Positions 51,503 to 60,182 of a stretch of 64,000 nucleotides of DNA are shown here, one piece after another (position 1 is the first letter of the stretch; the number at the start of each line of letters is the position of its first letter). Under the pieces are notes generated by a model. It was given only the letters and a program-made list of their open reading frames with translations, was not told the DNA's origin and did no database searches. Position numbers and translations under genes: made by a program. Source of the DNA: JADFGZ01 sp965222345. Lineage in GTDB: Bacteria > Acidobacteriota > Terriglobia > 2-12-FULL-54-10. Where the stretch lies: assembly GCA_965222345.1 (NCBI GenBank), contig CBDCTS010000007.1, forward strand, positions 496,001 to 560,000, given 5' to 3'.

Positions 51503-53800
51503 TCAAAAGAATCTCACCATATAGGTAAATCGAACGCCACGGCCGATCTCCGGGGCAAGGTCCTTGATGAAGGACGAGTGGTTGCGGTAAAGCCGGTTAC
51601 CGACGTTGAAAACATTCACCGAAAACTGGTGAGCTAAGTGCTGCTGTGCATGCGTGTAGGACGCCTTGAGGTTGACGACGGCATAGCCCGGCGTGCGCAT
51701 TTCGCCGGTGAACGTTTGGTGCTGCTGGCTCGCCAGAATCAGCTCCGGAGTGAATTGGAAGCCGGCGGATTTGTAATCGAAGCCGATCCTGCCTCGTAGC
51801 GGCGGGATGCGCGGTAGCGGAGTATTGGTGTCCGTTTCTTGGGCATCGACGAAGTCGATACCGAGATTCAGCCACAGGTCGCGGTGCAAGACAAAGTTCG
51901 CATTCGCCTCCGCGCCCGTGAAGCGCGCCTCACGCTGGGCGAATTCGATCACCTGCAGTTCACCCTCTTCCTCACCGGTTGCGAAGGGGAAGATGAAGTT
52001 GCTGAAGTCGTAGTAGAACAAGTTGACGTCGCCGCGCACGGGGCCTTCGTTGTGGCGCAGCGACAGGTCGAAGCCGGTGCTCCTTTCGGCGTCGAGGTTC
52101 GGGTTGCCGACCTCGAAGGCCAGGTTTCCCGCGTGCGGTCCGAAATTGTAGAGTTCTTCAAGCGCCGGAGCGCGGTGGTTACGTGTGTAGTTTGCCACGA
52201 AGGCTCCGCCGGGCCACAGGCTGGCATGTAGTCCCGCTGCGGCCGAACTGCCGGTAAAAGTGCGTTTGACGGCGTCGGACACTTCTTCCTCTTCCTCATG
52301 GCCGGCGTTGCCTCGCTCGGCGAATGCTGGATTGTAACGCTGCATCTCAACACGTCCGCCGAACTGGAATTTCACGCGCTCGAATTCCAGTTCTTCCAGA
52401 GCGAAGAGCGCGAAGCCGTTCTGATCGACCGGCGGGGAGAGCGCCTCTTCGCCTGTCGCGTCATACTCGCGGTCAATGCCCCAGAAGCCAAAACGGCCGC
52501 TCAGCGGTCCTTGCCTGGCTTGCTCGAAGACGCCGCGATAGAGGAACTGGTTATTGTTGAAGGCTGTTCCGATCTCCTGCTCCCCATCCTCAAAGAACTC
52601 AACTTCGTCGTGCTCCCAGTCGACGTAGCTCAACTTCAAAACAAAGTTCTCGATTGCCGAGCCGAGATTGTTTAGGCCCCAGTTGAAGCGATAGCTCTGA
52701 CGGCGCGAATTGAGCGAGACCCGTTCGATCTCCTCTTCGTCCTCGTCGTGATGACCATGGAGTTCCTGGGCGAATGGCACTCCGTTGCTGCCGTCGTCCA
52801 CTTTGACATCGAAGCTGAAGAAGGTTTTATTGCCGAACCAACCGAAGCCCCCTCCGCCGTTGAAGTTGTTCGCCTTTGAGTTGAAAATCTTGCCCTGTTT
52901 CGAGGCGGTGTAATCGCCCGTGCGAACGCCTGCGGTCGAACCCCATATCATCCAGCTTCCGGCTCCATACTCGAAACCGGTACTGCCACCGGCCAGCGCG
53001 TTTGTCGTACCCGCTGATCCGGAAATGTAACCGCGCAGCCCTTCGTGCGGGTGACGATGCAGTTCGTGATGCCGGCTGATTGCGTTGACCGTGCCGCCGA
53101 TGGCGTTACCCGAGTAGAGCAACGTCGCCGGACCCTTGACGATTTCGAGCCGCTCCAGTTGTGCCGGATTGATCACCTCGCCGTGATCGCCTGACTGCGA
53201 TGACAGCGTTCCCGTGCGAATACCGTCCTCCATGATTAACACCCGGTCGCCGTCGAACCCACGGACGATGGGCCGCGACGATCCAGGACCGAAGCTGCGT
53301 TTCGTGATTCCTGTGCCTACCTTTTGGTCAAGCACCTCGCCAATCGAAACATTGTGCGAGCCGCTCAAATCGTAGGCGTGGAGGGAATCCACGCTATTGA
53401 AGGACTCGAAGGGAATCTCCTCCTTCTCGCCTCCCGTGACGGTGATCTCATATCTTTGAGCACTCAAGCCGAGCGAGAAGTTGACTGTAGTTGTTTCTCC
53501 GGCCACAACATCGACGGCCTGGGTCTCATCGGTGAAGACGCTGTCCACGTGTGCGATGACCTGATAGCGGCCTGGCGGAACGTTATTGAATTCATATGAG
53601 CCGTCAGCCTCGCTCAGCGTGCTGCGGCCGAGTTCGATGACCAGAACGTGGGCCCCATGCAGCGGGCTGTTAATCTCTTCCATAAACACTGATCCTTCGA
53701 TTTGTCCCAATTCCTGGGCTTCAAGGAGAACGGGTCCCCATAGGGGAAACGTGAAAACAATAACCAATCTGAGCAAACGACTTGCGAATCTTATAAACAT
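51503..53800 (-). CDS. TonB-dependent receptor, ZnuD-like (probable zinc/metal uptake)
   Basis: It has 765 residues from ATG 53800, preceded by GGAGGAGA. A longer frame to 53971 runs through a repeat and is rejected. Order: signal peptide (LVIVFTFPLWGPVLLEAQ), carboxypeptidase-regulatory domain (GQIEGSVFMEEINSPLHGAHVLV), plug (RPIVRGFDGDRVLIMEDGIRTGTLSSQSGDHGEVINPAQLERLEIVKGPATLLYSGNAIGGTVN), then a 22-strand-type barrel ending MVRFF. A His/Asp/Glu cluster in an outer loop (HGHHDEDEEEIE) and the GDHGE/GNAIGG plug wording match zinc receptors of the ZnuD type. Metal specificity is inferred. A small His-rich secreted protein is encoded just upstream. Confidence 0.82.
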   Translation of the reverse strand: MFIRFASRLLRLVIVFTFPLWGPVLLEAQELGQIEGSVFMEEINSPLHGAHVLVIELGRSTLSEADGSYEFNNVPPGRYQVIAHVDSVFTDETQAVDVVAGETTTVNFSLGLSAQRYEITVTGGEKEEIPFESFNSVDSLHAYDLSGSHNVSIGEVLDQKVGTGITKRSFGPGSSRPIVRGFDGDRVLIMEDGIRTGTLSSQSGDHGEVINPAQLERLEIVKGPATLLYSGNAIGGTVNAISRHHELHRHPHEGLRGYISGSAGTTNALAGGSTGFEYGAGSWMIWGSTAGVRTGDYTASKQGKIFNSKANNFNGGGGFGWFGNKTFFSFDVKVDDGSNGVPFAQELHGHHDEDEEEIERVSLNSRRQSYRFNWGLNNLGSAIENFVLKLSYVDWEHDEVEFFEDGEQEIGTAFNNNQFLYRGVFEQARQGPLSGRFGFWGIDREYDATGEEALSPPVDQNGFALFALEELEFERVKFQFGGRVEMQRYNPAFAERGNAGHEEEEEVSDAVKRTFTGSSAAAGLHASLWPGGAFVANYTRNHRAPALEELYNFGPHAGNLAFEVGNPNLDAERSTGFDLSLRHNEGPVRGDVNLFYYDFSNFIFPFATGEEEGELQVIEFAQREARFTGAEANANFVLHRDLWLNLGIDFVDAQETDTNTPLPRIPPLRGRIGFDYKSAGFQFTPELILASQQHQTFTGEMRTPGYAVVNLKASYTHAQQHLAHQFSVNVFNVGNRLYRNHSSFIKDLAPEIGRGVRFTYMVRFF

Positions 53801-53870
53801 CCGTAGTCTCCTCCCAAAAGTGAAAAGGGGTGGAAGTAAGAAGACAGAACGAGTGCTGAAACGATTGAAG

Positions 53871-54015
53871 CCGGTCTCAAAAATATGCGGGATGACGCAA
53901 CGGCAGAGGATCGGAAGCTCCTTCAGGGGCCAAATCTCCAGATTTTCAAGGCCGTTACGGCACGGCTGCAAGCCGTGCCCAGACTGCTAACAAAAAGGTC
54001 TATTTTTGAGACCGG
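53871..54015. repeat. MITE-like element, 145 bp with 15-bp perfect terminal inverted repeats
   Basis: CCGGTCTCAAAAATA at 53871-53885 is exactly complementary to TATTTTTGAGACCGG at 54001-54015. Inside is a GGCACGGCT/AGCCGTGCC hairpin (53959-53979). It encodes no protein and sits between the His-rich gene and the ZnuD-like receptor, so it could alter their co-expression. No obvious target duplication flanks it. Confidence 0.6.
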
Positions 54016-54017
54016 TT

Positions 54018-54362
54018 CTAGCTCAGGGGAGGGCCGCGAAGTGGGGGTATTCCGACCTCGAACGGTCTGACGTTTTCGGTGACGGACGTTGGGGTTCTGA
54101 AGACAGGCGATTTTCCGAAGATCAGAATCAGTTTCAGAGCGGGAGTGAATTGCTGAGCATGAAGGCAGTTATGATTTCCGTGGTGGTCCTCTTCGGCGCA
54201 TACTAGATCTGTATCGACATCTGAGGCGTTGTGAGTATGGCTGTCGGCGGGCCAGAATTCTTCGATAGGATGGGCAAACTCCAGTGACCCGCTAAACGCA
54301 AAAGCCAGTAGCGGCAACAGGAGCAATGTGACAGTTGATTTCCTGAGAAATTCTGAACTCAT
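54018..54362 (-). CDS. Small secreted His-rich protein
   Basis: It has 114 residues from ATG 54362. The signal peptide (STVTLLLLPLLAFAFSGSLEFA) is followed by a metal-ligand-rich segment (DSHTHNASDVDT, CAEEDHHGNHNCLHAQQF) with two Cys and at least eight His, then a short hydrophobic and proline-rich tail. It is not a family I can name, though small periplasmic His/Cys-rich proteins are often encoded next to metal receptors. It lies 217 bp upstream of the ZnuD-like receptor on the same strand. A periplasmic metal-binding role is inferred. Confidence 0.65.
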   Translation of the reverse strand: MSSEFLRKSTVTLLLLPLLAFAFSGSLEFAHPIEEFWPADSHTHNASDVDTDLVCAEEDHHGNHNCLHAQQFTPALKLILIFGKSPVFRTPTSVTENVRPFEVGIPPLRGPPLS

Positions 54363-54372
54363 CACGAGGACG

Positions 54373-54378
54373 AGTATA
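54373..54378 (-). promoter_or_regulatory. Extended -10 promoter of the His-rich gene
   Basis: On the minus strand TGCTATACT is an extended -10. Transcription would start only a few bases before the ATG at 54362, giving a very short or absent leader. The complete IS copy 4 lies just upstream (ends 54456). Confidence 0.45.
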
Positions 54379-54455
54379 GCACAATATCGGGTGGGGGCGA
54401 AAAAGCCACGTGGCCCACGCTCGGTAAATACCCCCGGCCCTGAAAAGCCTTGTAG

Positions 54456-56113
54456 CCGGAATTAGTTTTTTGGCCCTCCGACTCGTGAGTATAAACCCGT
54501 TGGCCTTCAACTGAGCACTTCCAGCCCAATATTTTCTCCGAGATACTGCCAGCGGCTTCCAGCCGCTCTTTCCGAGTCCCCAAAAACCCATCGCCTCGGC
54601 TTCCAGAACCAGCTTTTTCAGACACCCCTCCATTCCCGGGGGATATCGGAATCATTTTATTGGGTGCCGCAGGCTAGGCTATCCCGACGGAAGCGACAGC
54701 CCATTTATCCGCCCCAGCATGCTGGCAAACAGCCGCCGAGTCAGATGGCTCTCTGCCAGCAATAGCCAATAGTAGCGGGCATGCTTAATCAGGCGTCCTC
54801 CGGTTTTCACCAACCGCTGCTGCAAGCTCGTCAAGGACCAGTTCCCGATTCTCTGTGGCAGCACCAGTCGCCGCCACAGATTTCCCAGATTATAGGCAAT
54901 GATGGTCAGCCACAGCCGTACCTCGTTGGACCGGAACCGATGGCAACTGAGCCGCGTCATCTTCACCGCCTGCTTGCCTTCCTTAATCCACTGCTCTGCT
55001 GTCCCTCGCTTATTATAGAACCGCACCACCGCTCGACTCGGAAGCGTCAGGTTCGTCACAATGAACCCCACTCGCGGGAACAACTCCCCCGGATGATGTT
55101 CTACCTTGGCTACCACCCGTCGGGCCGTCTTCCAACTCTCGGCTTGGTACAGAAACCCCTTGTACTCCACCAACGGCTTCTGGCCCGGCCTTCCTACCGG
55201 ACGTTTCAGCAACTCCTCGATGTCCCGCTGGAGGTTCTCGTTGGAAGGGATGCGGATGGCATACTTCACACCCCGCTTCTCCAACGCCTCGTAAATCTCC
55301 GGCTTCGCAAAGGCCGCGTCGGCACGAAATACCACCTCCTTGCCCCGCTTCTGCTGCCGCTCGATCTCCGGCAGGAGAAGTTCTTCCCATTCCTCGGCGC
55401 TGTGGACGTTGCCCGGTCGCAATTTGGCAGCCAGACAGTCGCCGTCTCGATTGAATAACAGCAGGGGGTGATAGCAGGTGGACTCGAAGTGCCCGTTGTA
55501 GGCGCTATTCTCCTGCTCCCCGTAGACCGGAATCTCGGTCGAATCCATGTCCAGCACAGTTCGGTAGTGCGAATGGATTGCTTCTGCTCTGCCGATCAGT
55601 TCCCGGTTCACCCGTGCCAGCCCTGCGAAGTTCCCTTCCTCAGCCAGCATCTCCGTCTCGAAGGTCTGCAACCGAGAAGTCAGAGCCGCCCCTCGATCCC
55701 AAATCTTCTCCGAACCGATCAGCCGCAACGCCGGGTCCTGAGATAGCCGCTCGGCATCGTTCACATCCTCGTATCCAGCCAGACGGCTGTAGACCGACTG
55801 TCGAAGTAGGTCCGCAAAAGACAACCGCGCATTGTTTGCCCGAGAGTCGGTCAAGTGCTGTTCGACGAGTTCATCGAATCCCAATCGCTCGTCCAGCTCT
55901 CGCACCAGAATCAGCCCACCGTTGGATGTCACTCGCGATCCTTGAAAGGCAACCCGCAAAAACCGGTTGAATGACAGTTGAAATGCCTGTTTTTGGCTCT
56001 CACCCATTAGGTATACACCTCCGGAATGCAATGTTGATGCTGGAACCCGCATCAATATTGATGTTGGAGGTTAGTCGAGGGTTGCTTCTACGATTTCAAA
56101 CGGGAAATGCGGG
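54456..56113 (-). mobile_element. IS1380-like element, copy 4 (complete, inverted)
   Basis: It is 1,658 bp, the same length as copy 2, and encodes an identical transposase, but in the opposite orientation. Flanks differ from those of copy 2 on both sides, confirming the boundaries. No target duplication is evident. With copy 2 it brackets ~5.2 kb (AbiU2-like fragment to His-rich gene) in inverted orientation, so recombination between the two would flip that segment. Confidence 0.85.
54679..56007 (-). CDS. IS1380-like transposase, copy 4
   Basis: It has 442 residues from ATG 56007 (GGAGG upstream), identical in sequence to copy 2, with the same DDE residues and no disruption. Zero protein divergence between copies 2 and 4 suggests recent duplication or gene conversion, or that an assembler used one consensus for both. 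Confidence 0.9.
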   Translation of the reverse strand: MGESQKQAFQLSFNRFLRVAFQGSRVTSNGGLILVRELDERLGFDELVEQHLTDSRANNARLSFADLLRQSVYSRLAGYEDVNDAERLSQDPALRLIGSEKIWDRGAALTSRLQTFETEMLAEEGNFAGLARVNRELIGRAEAIHSHYRTVLDMDSTEIPVYGEQENSAYNGHFESTCYHPLLLFNRDGDCLAAKLRPGNVHSAEEWEELLLPEIERQQKRGKEVVFRADAAFAKPEIYEALEKRGVKYAIRIPSNENLQRDIEELLKRPVGRPGQKPLVEYKGFLYQAESWKTARRVVAKVEHHPGELFPRVGFIVTNLTLPSRAVVRFYNKRGTAEQWIKEGKQAVKMTRLSCHRFRSNEVRLWLTIIAYNLGNLWRRLVLPQRIGNWSLTSLQQRLVKTGGRLIKHARYYWLLLAESHLTRRLFASMLGRINGLSLPSG

Positions 56114-56246
56114 CTTATCCCCTTTTTTCCAGATACTGCTTAGACTCGACGCCTGAGGGGACCGACGGAACCGGCTGGCTGCTCTTAAATCTTAAGGCGG
56201 ATTTCCTTTATAAACTATCAGCAGCAACTTGCTGGCGACCTTGCGC

Positions 56247-56317
56247 GTCAACATTGCTGAGGGTTCCGGCACCAATACGGTCTTCGGGAGGTGTAAACCC
56301 AACGGGTGAGGACCAAA
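56247..56317 (+). repeat. Degenerate relic of the IS1380-like leader
   Basis: The text around GGTTCCGGCACCAATACGG and GGGAGGTGTAAACCCAACGG mirrors the leader of the IS1380-like element (GGTTCCAGCGTCAATATTG...GGAGGTGTAAACCTAATGGG). It ends GGGTGAGGACCAAA, where the IS has GGGTGAGAGCCAAA. The transposase start is lost (AACGGG for AATGGG). An old insertion scar just upstream of the DinB-family gene. Confidence 0.6.
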
Positions 56318-56341
56318 CCCATTATATCTGAGGAGAACGAA

Positions 56342-56851
56342 ATGGCACTGAATCGGGCACTACTAGCGGAGTTTGATCACGAAATGGGTGGCACGCGAAA
56401 AACTCTTGAGCGAGTTCCGGACGACAAACTCGCTTGGAAACCCCACGAAAAATCCTTTTCGATGGGCGATCTGGCAACCCACTTGGCCGAAATCCCAAGT
56501 TGGGCAGCGGTGACTCTGGAGCAGGATTCCTTCGACGTCAATCCGCCAGGAGGCGCGACCCACCAACGCCCGAAGCTTGGTTCCCGCAAAGAAATCCTGG
56601 AGCTGTTCGACAAGAACCTGGCGGCGGCGCGGGCTACATTGGAAAAAGCCAGCGATGCGCAGCTCATGAAGCCGTGGTCGCTGCTCAACGGCGGGAAAGC
56701 TACTATGACCCTGCCCCGGATCGCCGTCTTTCGCAGCTTCATCATGAACCATAATATCCACCATCGGGCGCAGTTCGGGGTGTATCTGCGCCTGAACGAC
56801 GTGCCTGTGCCGGCGCTCTACGGGCCGTCGGCGGATGAGCAATCCATGTAA
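56342..56851 (+). CDS. DinB-family protein
   Basis: It has 169 residues from ATG 56342, preceded by GAGGAG; a longer frame starts in the IS relic and is rejected. It is a four-helix DinB/YfiT-like fold with a likely metal site: LATHLAEIPSW near residue 45 supplies the first His, and NHNIHHRAQFGVYLRLNDVPVPALYG near residue 140 supplies two more, the family's canonical arrangement. Members include bacillithiol- or mycothiol-dependent transferases and proteins of unknown role. The substrate here is unknown. There is no operon partner. Confidence 0.85.
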   Translation: MALNRALLAEFDHEMGGTRKTLERVPDDKLAWKPHEKSFSMGDLATHLAEIPSWAAVTLEQDSFDVNPPGGATHQRPKLGSRKEILELFDKNLAAARATLEKASDAQLMKPWSLLNGGKATMTLPRIAVFRSFIMNHNIHHRAQFGVYLRLNDVPVPALYGPSADEQSM

Positions 56852-57041
56852 CCAGAGCGGCTCTCCAGTGGGTATCGACCGTGTCCGAGCCGCGACCGCG
56901 AGGGAACAGTTCCAATAATGACTCAATCGACCAGCGTTGGGTGTCCGTTTGTTTACGCGCAGGGATCGGCTTGGCTTTCGATAATCCTGGGCCTGCACTA
57001 TCGCGGGAACCGCTCCAGTATCGAACAGACTCACTTCCAGC

Positions 57042-57416
57042 TTAATTTGGCGAGGGGTTGTGTCTTTCCTGACAGGAGACGCAATACCGCGTCCAGGGGA
57101 CAGCTTCCAAACGTTTCCGGGCGACGGGCCTTGCGCAATCTATGCAAGTCCCATAGCTTTTTTCGCGAAGCCGCTCCAGGGCGTCCTCAACTTCCCGCAG
57201 GAGCGCCACATCAAAGCTGTTCTTTTTCACCCAAAGCCAGGCTTCATGGCTTCGCTCTGCTGAATCAGCCCAGTCGTGAATATCCTCGTCGGCATACAGG
57301 GCGGAGTTCGCCGTCGAAATCATCATTTGTGCCCGCAGTTCCGCCAACTTTCCTTCGAGCAAACGGCGCAGGTGTTTGGTAGTGCTGGAATTGGGTTTCC
57401 TGGTGATGGTGGCCAT
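57042..57416 (-). CDS. TraR/DksA-type zinc-finger protein
   Basis: It has 124 residues. An N-terminal coiled coil (HLRRLLEGKLAELRAQMM...SFDVALLREVEDALERLREKSYG) is followed by a four-Cys zinc finger CIDCARPVARKRLEAVPWTRYCVSC. DksA relatives bind the RNA-polymerase secondary channel and modulate initiation. The Asp-Ala tip of E. coli DksA between the helices is not clear here; the region reads DEDIHDWADSAERSHEAW, so the effect on polymerase is uncertain. ATG 57416. It lies between a DinB-family gene and leuS, on the leuS strand. Confidence 0.85.
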   Translation of the reverse strand: MATITRKPNSSTTKHLRRLLEGKLAELRAQMMISTANSALYADEDIHDWADSAERSHEAWLWVKKNSFDVALLREVEDALERLREKSYGTCIDCARPVARKRLEAVPWTRYCVSCQERHNPSPN

Positions 57417-57677
57417 ATCGTTTGACGCCTCCGGCCCGGGCAGTCAGTTCATTCCAAATAGTTTCCGCTGCCCAAAGAACGATTCAGGAATCGGAGTTGG
57501 CTCATTCCGGTCCCCTTTCACTTAGAGGCAAACGAAGCTTGAAGGTTGCCTGCCTCGGAAAAAAACAGCGGTACAGGAACCACGGGTCCGTCACACGGAG
57601 AACCTGCTTTATCTATTTCCCTTTCAACAGGCTATATAGAAAAAGTATCTCTGCGGAACAGCAGCGCGAGGCTCCCA

Positions 57678-60182
57678 TCAGTGCCGCGGGGGTGCGGCTC
57701 GGCGCTGCCCTGCCAGGACGATGTTTACCAGTTTGTTGGGCACGACAAAGGTTTTCAGTACGTCCTGGCCGTTGGTGATGTGGGCGATGCGAGGGTCAGC
57801 CAAGGCGAGTTCTTTCAGCTCATCCTGGCTCAACCCTTCCCGCGCCCGGATCTTGCTGCGCAGGCGGCCATTGATCTGGACGATCACTTCCAATTCCTCT
57901 TCCTTGGCCAGAACCGGATCAAAAGAAGGCCAGGCGACGTTGAGCAGATCTTCCGAATGTCCCAACTGATGCCAGAGTTCCTGCGCCAGATAGGGAGCAA
58001 ACGGGGACAGCAGCTTGACCAGAGTTTCCAAAGTCTCCCGCAGGACGGCAGGAGAAATTTTACCCTCCAGGTTATACAAGAGGTTGACCAGCTCCATGGA
58101 GGCGGCGATGTCCGTATTGAAGTGCCAGCGGCCTTCGAAATCAGCCGTGATGCGCCGGATGGTCTGATGCAGTTTGCGCAGCAGATCCCGGTCTTCACTG
58201 GAAAGGCCGGCGTCAACTGCTTTGACGGAAGAGGCGTTTTTCAACTCTCCCGCGTGCCGGTCCACCAAGCGGTAAACGCGGGAGAGGAAACGGTAGACCC
58301 CTTCCACTCCCGCCTCGTTCCATTCCAAATCCTTCTCCGGCGGCGCAGCAAACAGGGAGTACAGCCGGGTGGTGTCGGACCCGTAGCGTTCCACCATCTC
58401 ATCCGGGTCCACCAAGTTGCCCTTGGATTTGGACATCTTAGCCCCATCCTTGATGACCATTCCTTGAGTGAACAGTCTGGCGGCAGGTTCGTCAACCTGC
58501 GTCAGACCTAAATCCCGCATCACCTTGGCGAAGAAGCGCGCGTAGATCAAATGCAGAATGGCGTGCTCCACCCCGCCAATGTATTGATCAATGGGAAACC
58601 AGTAATTGATTGCGGGCGGATCCACTGGAAGCTCTGAATAGGCGGGATTGGTGTAGCGGTAAAAATACCAGGAAGAGTCGACGAAAGTATCCATCGTGTC
58701 GGTTTCCCGCTCCACCGGGCCCTGGCAGCGGGGACAGGTGGCGCAGAGGAAATCGGGCGAGTCCTTGAGGGGCGAGTGGCCAAGGCCGGTGATCTCCACG
58801 TCCTCGGGCAGCAGAACGGGCAACTGCTCGTAGGGGACCGGAACGATTCCACACTTGCCGCAATAGAGGACGGGAATAGGAGTGCCCCAATAGCGTTGCC
58901 GCGAGATTCCCCAATCCTTGATGCGATAGGTGGTCTCGACCCGGCCGAATTTCTCTTTGTCTGCGTGCTCGGCCATTATTCGAAGCGCCTCCTCGGAGGC
59001 CAGGCCGCTGAAAGCTCCCGAGTTCGCCAGCACTCCATAGTCGGTAAAGGCAGCCTCCATCCGTTGCGCACCGTGCGCGCCGCCGACGGGCTCGACGACG
59101 ATCCGCACGGGCAGACGGTATTTCTGGGCGAACTCAAAGTCGCGCTGGTCATGGGCCGGCACCGACATCACGGCGCCCGTGCCATAATCCATCAGAACAA
59201 AGTTGGCCACCCAAATTGGGATCTGTTCCCCGTTGAAGGGGTTGATGGCGAAACGCCCCGTAAAGACGCCTTCTTTTTCCATATCCCCGGCTGCAGCGCC
59301 GGGCCGGCGGACTTGGAGCCGGCTGATACTGTTGAGGATGTTGGCGCTTCCCGCGACACCCTCAAGCAACTTGTTCACCAGAGGATGCTCCGCCGCCACC
59401 AGCACCGCCGTGGCTCCGTAAATGGTGTCCAGGCGCGTGGTGAAGACGGTGACCGACTCCTCCATCCCGGCAACCGCAAATTGGATTTGAGAGCCTGTGG
59501 ATTTGCCGATCCAGTTGCGCTGCATGAGGAGCACGCGTTCGGGCCACCTGGTCAGTTTCTCCATGTCCTGGAGAAGCTCGTCGGCGTATTCGGTAATGCG
59601 AAAGAACCACTGTTCCAACTCTTTCTGTTCGACAGGCGTTCCCTCGTGCCGCCAGCAGCATCCGTCCACGACTTGCTCGTTGGCCAACACGGTCTGGCAG
59701 GACGGACACCAGTTCACGCGGCTGTTTTTCCGGTAGGCCAGCCCCCGCTCCAGCATCTTCAGGAAAAGCCACTGGTTCCACCGGTAATACTCGGGCCGGC
59801 ATGTGGATAACTCCTTGGACCAGTCGTAGCTGAACCCAAACCGCTCGAACTGTCTCTTCATGGCAGCGATGTTGTCCGAAGTCCATCGCTGGGGATGAAT
59901 GCGGTTCAAGATGGCGGCATTTTCAGCCGGCAACCCGAACGAGTCCCAACCCATCGGGTGCAGCACGTTGAATCCGCGCATTCGCTTGTAACGCGCCAGC
60001 GCATCTCCAATGGAATAATTGCGAACATGCCCCATGTGCAGGGCACCGGAGGGGTAAGGAAGCATTTCCAGCACGTAGTATTTGGGGCGGGACGCGTCTG
60101 CGGTGGCCAGGCAGGCGGTCCGGTTCTTCCAGTTCTGTTGCCACTTCGTTTCGATCGTTTCGAAATCGTAACCGCCAGTCAC
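57678..60182 (-). CDS. leuS: Leucyl-tRNA synthetase
   Basis: A class I synthetase charging tRNA-Leu, with 834 residues. The HIGH motif is ALHMGHVRNYSIGD (~residue 48) and the KMSKS motif is GAKMSKSKGNLVDPDEM. The CP1 editing domain lies between (including TTRLDTIYGATAVLVAAEHPL and the later DYGTGAVMSVPAHDQRDFEFA, with the conserved Asp). Zinc Cys pairs are CPSCQTVLANEQVVDGCC and CGKCG...CATCPRCQG. The start is GTG 60182, overlapping the nfo stop by 4 nt (GTGA), so the two are translationally coupled. Confidence 0.96.
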   Translation of the reverse strand: MTGGYDFETIETKWQQNWKNRTACLATADASRPKYYVLEMLPYPSGALHMGHVRNYSIGDALARYKRMRGFNVLHPMGWDSFGLPAENAAILNRIHPQRWTSDNIAAMKRQFERFGFSYDWSKELSTCRPEYYRWNQWLFLKMLERGLAYRKNSRVNWCPSCQTVLANEQVVDGCCWRHEGTPVEQKELEQWFFRITEYADELLQDMEKLTRWPERVLLMQRNWIGKSTGSQIQFAVAGMEESVTVFTTRLDTIYGATAVLVAAEHPLVNKLLEGVAGSANILNSISRLQVRRPGAAAGDMEKEGVFTGRFAINPFNGEQIPIWVANFVLMDYGTGAVMSVPAHDQRDFEFAQKYRLPVRIVVEPVGGAHGAQRMEAAFTDYGVLANSGAFSGLASEEALRIMAEHADKEKFGRVETTYRIKDWGISRQRYWGTPIPVLYCGKCGIVPVPYEQLPVLLPEDVEITGLGHSPLKDSPDFLCATCPRCQGPVERETDTMDTFVDSSWYFYRYTNPAYSELPVDPPAINYWFPIDQYIGGVEHAILHLIYARFFAKVMRDLGLTQVDEPAARLFTQGMVIKDGAKMSKSKGNLVDPDEMVERYGSDTTRLYSLFAAPPEKDLEWNEAGVEGVYRFLSRVYRLVDRHAGELKNASSVKAVDAGLSSEDRDLLRKLHQTIRRITADFEGRWHFNTDIAASMELVNLLYNLEGKISPAVLRETLETLVKLLSPFAPYLAQELWHQLGHSEDLLNVAWPSFDPVLAKEEELEVIVQINGRLRSKIRAREGLSQDELKELALADPRIAHITNGQDVLKTFVVPNKLVNIVLAGQRRAAPPRH

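Noticed and set aside
54366..54385. Zur-type operator in the promoter of the His-rich gene
   Set aside because: The AT-rich stretch around the -10 is only weakly palindromic when checked base by base.
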